From contig JAURVB010003412.1 in NCBI GenBank assembly GCA_033002965.1, forward strand, positions 1 to 64,000: a stretch of 64,000 nucleotides of DNA, in the 5' to 3' direction. Position 1 is the first letter of the stretch, and each line of letters begins with the position of its first letter. The position numbers were made by a program, and so were the translations under genes. This DNA is from Piper betle (taxonomy: Eukaryota > Streptophyta > Magnoliopsida > Piperales > Piperaceae). Below the pieces are notes generated by a model. The model did no database searches and was not told the origin of the DNA. It was given only the letters and a program-made list of their open reading frames with translations. This document shows positions 62,342 to 64,000 of this stretch, in pieces.

Positions 62342-64000
62342 GACACCCACAATTGTACACCACATTAATTTTGATTGGTTTAGCGCAATATTAACTAATT
62401 AACTCGGTTTCTTTTGGCCAGTCTAGATATAAATAAAATAATTATTCTCAGCAGTTTTTTATGGCAATTTTTGGTCTACGATCCTTAAACAAAAATAAAT
62501 CAATTGTTTTTTTAAGTTTGGTTGTAAATTTTTTATTTTTATAGGTGTTAGCGTAGTAATTCGTCTCAAAAAGTAAATTGATTGAATATATGTCATTTTT
62601 TTCAAAATTGATTAACTTAAGTTAAATATCACGATATATCCTCACTAATATATTCAATCATTTTTTAAAACTAGTTAACAAAAATTGAATATCATAAACA
62701 TATCCGTATTAATATAAAATCTTACCCCTTACGTACATTAGATGTAAGACAAATTATTTAGAAGTTTTATATTCCACGCATTATTATGAAATTTTGTCTT
62801 TAAAACTTTTATAGTTAGATTAATAAAAATATAACGTAAAATTTTTAGGTTGGCTCTCATACTATTTATAATAACTTAACTTAAGTGTCAATTTAACTGA
62901 CTTAATCATTTTTTTAAATAGTCAATTGAATTTGAAAATCATAATTACATTTCTACAAATACAGTCAATCTTACAATAAAATGTATCAAATATAAGACTA
63001 TTATTTAAAGGATCTTACATTTAAAGCTTTTAAAAAAAATTAAAATGCTATTTTTCATTGTTTTCACAATAACTATATTTATAGAGATATTAGGTCATTT
63101 TGAATATATTATTATTTTTTATATTATGTATGACAAATTTTAATTTTCCGAGCATAATTCAAATTGAATCAAGCCGCGTGTAAATGCACCCGGCAAACCT
63201 AGAAGGCAAATTGTAAATTTTTTTTAAAAAAGATGCAAGTGGCAGTTTTGGCTTAAAGCAAGAAAATTATGATGAATGTGGCATGTATGGAGTAGGCATA
63301 CATAAAAATTATAATGGACAAGGGAAATGATGGGTTTTGGTCTAATGACTCTAATTTGCTTTCTCACTCTCATAATCTCATTGCTCCAGTCTCCAGCAAA
63401 GCAAGTCCCACCTCATGCCAGCACTGACAGCATCAAAGATATTAATTAATATTATTATATATCATACATATAATGGTTGGAGTTTGATTAAATTGGATGA
63501 ATGTGAAGTTACTCTGTGATTTGGTGTTTTATGCTTCATTCCATGCTATTTTCTGGGTGAATTATATTAATTTCCCGACATATTTAGAGGGCTCGAGGAC
63601 GTTAAAAATTTGAGTCTCTTGTTTTCTATAATACATTAAAATATTTGTGATTAAATTATAATTCGTATATAACATAAACAAAATATTTACAATGATTTAT
63701 TAAAACTTTGACGACTTAATAATCTCTACATGTATGATAGGAAAATAAATCTTCATATAGAAAAAATATCTCATGGCATAAATATACATAGAAATGTTTG
63801 AAAAAACTAAAACAACTAATATGTATAAATAATGCTTCAATTAGTTAATATTTTTAATAAAGATAGAAAAAATTGTAAAAATATTGAGTTAGAAAGGGTA
63901 GAAGTGTAAAATAAATATTTAATTTATTAATTTACTTTAAAACACATGACAATATTTTTTTATAATAAGTACAACCCACAGTCAAAACGATTAAGAAGTG
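62342..64000. other. AT-rich intergenic DNA upstream of the CDPK gene
   Basis: I see no open frame, repeat family member or clear inverted repeat in this stretch. It probably holds upstream regulatory DNA of the kinase gene, but no specific site can be defended. Confidence 0.5.

Overview
This is a nuclear genome window from a flowering plant. The evidence is AT-rich intergenic DNA, long GT-AG introns, a plant calcium-dependent protein kinase, a plant-type nicotinate phosphoribosyltransferase, and dense plant retrotransposons and MITEs. GC-rich first exons beside AT-rich introns lean towards a monocot, but the species cannot be named from sequence alone.

Layout. About 1-13,230 is a nest of one Ty3/gypsy family with LTRs of about 3.2 kb. 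Plus-strand LTR copies lie at 62-7,132 and a minus-strand LTR at about 10,027-13,230. Between them is a decayed minus-strand gag-protease-RT remnant. A complete three-LTR TRIM element (4,428-5,347, TSD GATTG) and two minisatellites sit inside the plus-strand LTR. From 13,231 to 18,136 there is gene-poor AT-rich DNA with repeat fragments. The NAPRT gene covers 35,070-18,137 on the minus strand with 15 exons; its 7.1-kb intron 10 contains a solo LTR of the same family with TSD CTTTT. From 35,300 to 42,436 lie MITEs, including a hAT-like element with an 8-bp TSD. Two related intronless minus-strand genes of unknown family (42,437-42,910 and 48,842-49,213) flank a non-autonomous CACTA element and several inverted repeats. 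From 49,850 to 54,090 there are repeat fragments and another LTR copy. The last gene, 62,105-57,177 on the minus strand, is a 12-exon group IV CDPK (CPK16/18/28-like).

The two large genes act in unrelated processes: salvage of nicotinate into NAD, and calcium-dependent phosphorylation. I see no operon-like or cluster logic between them. Both can be modelled almost completely from exon and splice signals. However, the CDPK carries four single-base frameshifts and NAPRT carries one, and every one fits a homopolymer that is one base too short. I read this as a sequence-accuracy problem in the assembly rather than decay of both genes.

I found no convincing new biological system. The best candidate for something undescribed is the pair of small paralogous proteins, which I cannot assign to any family.
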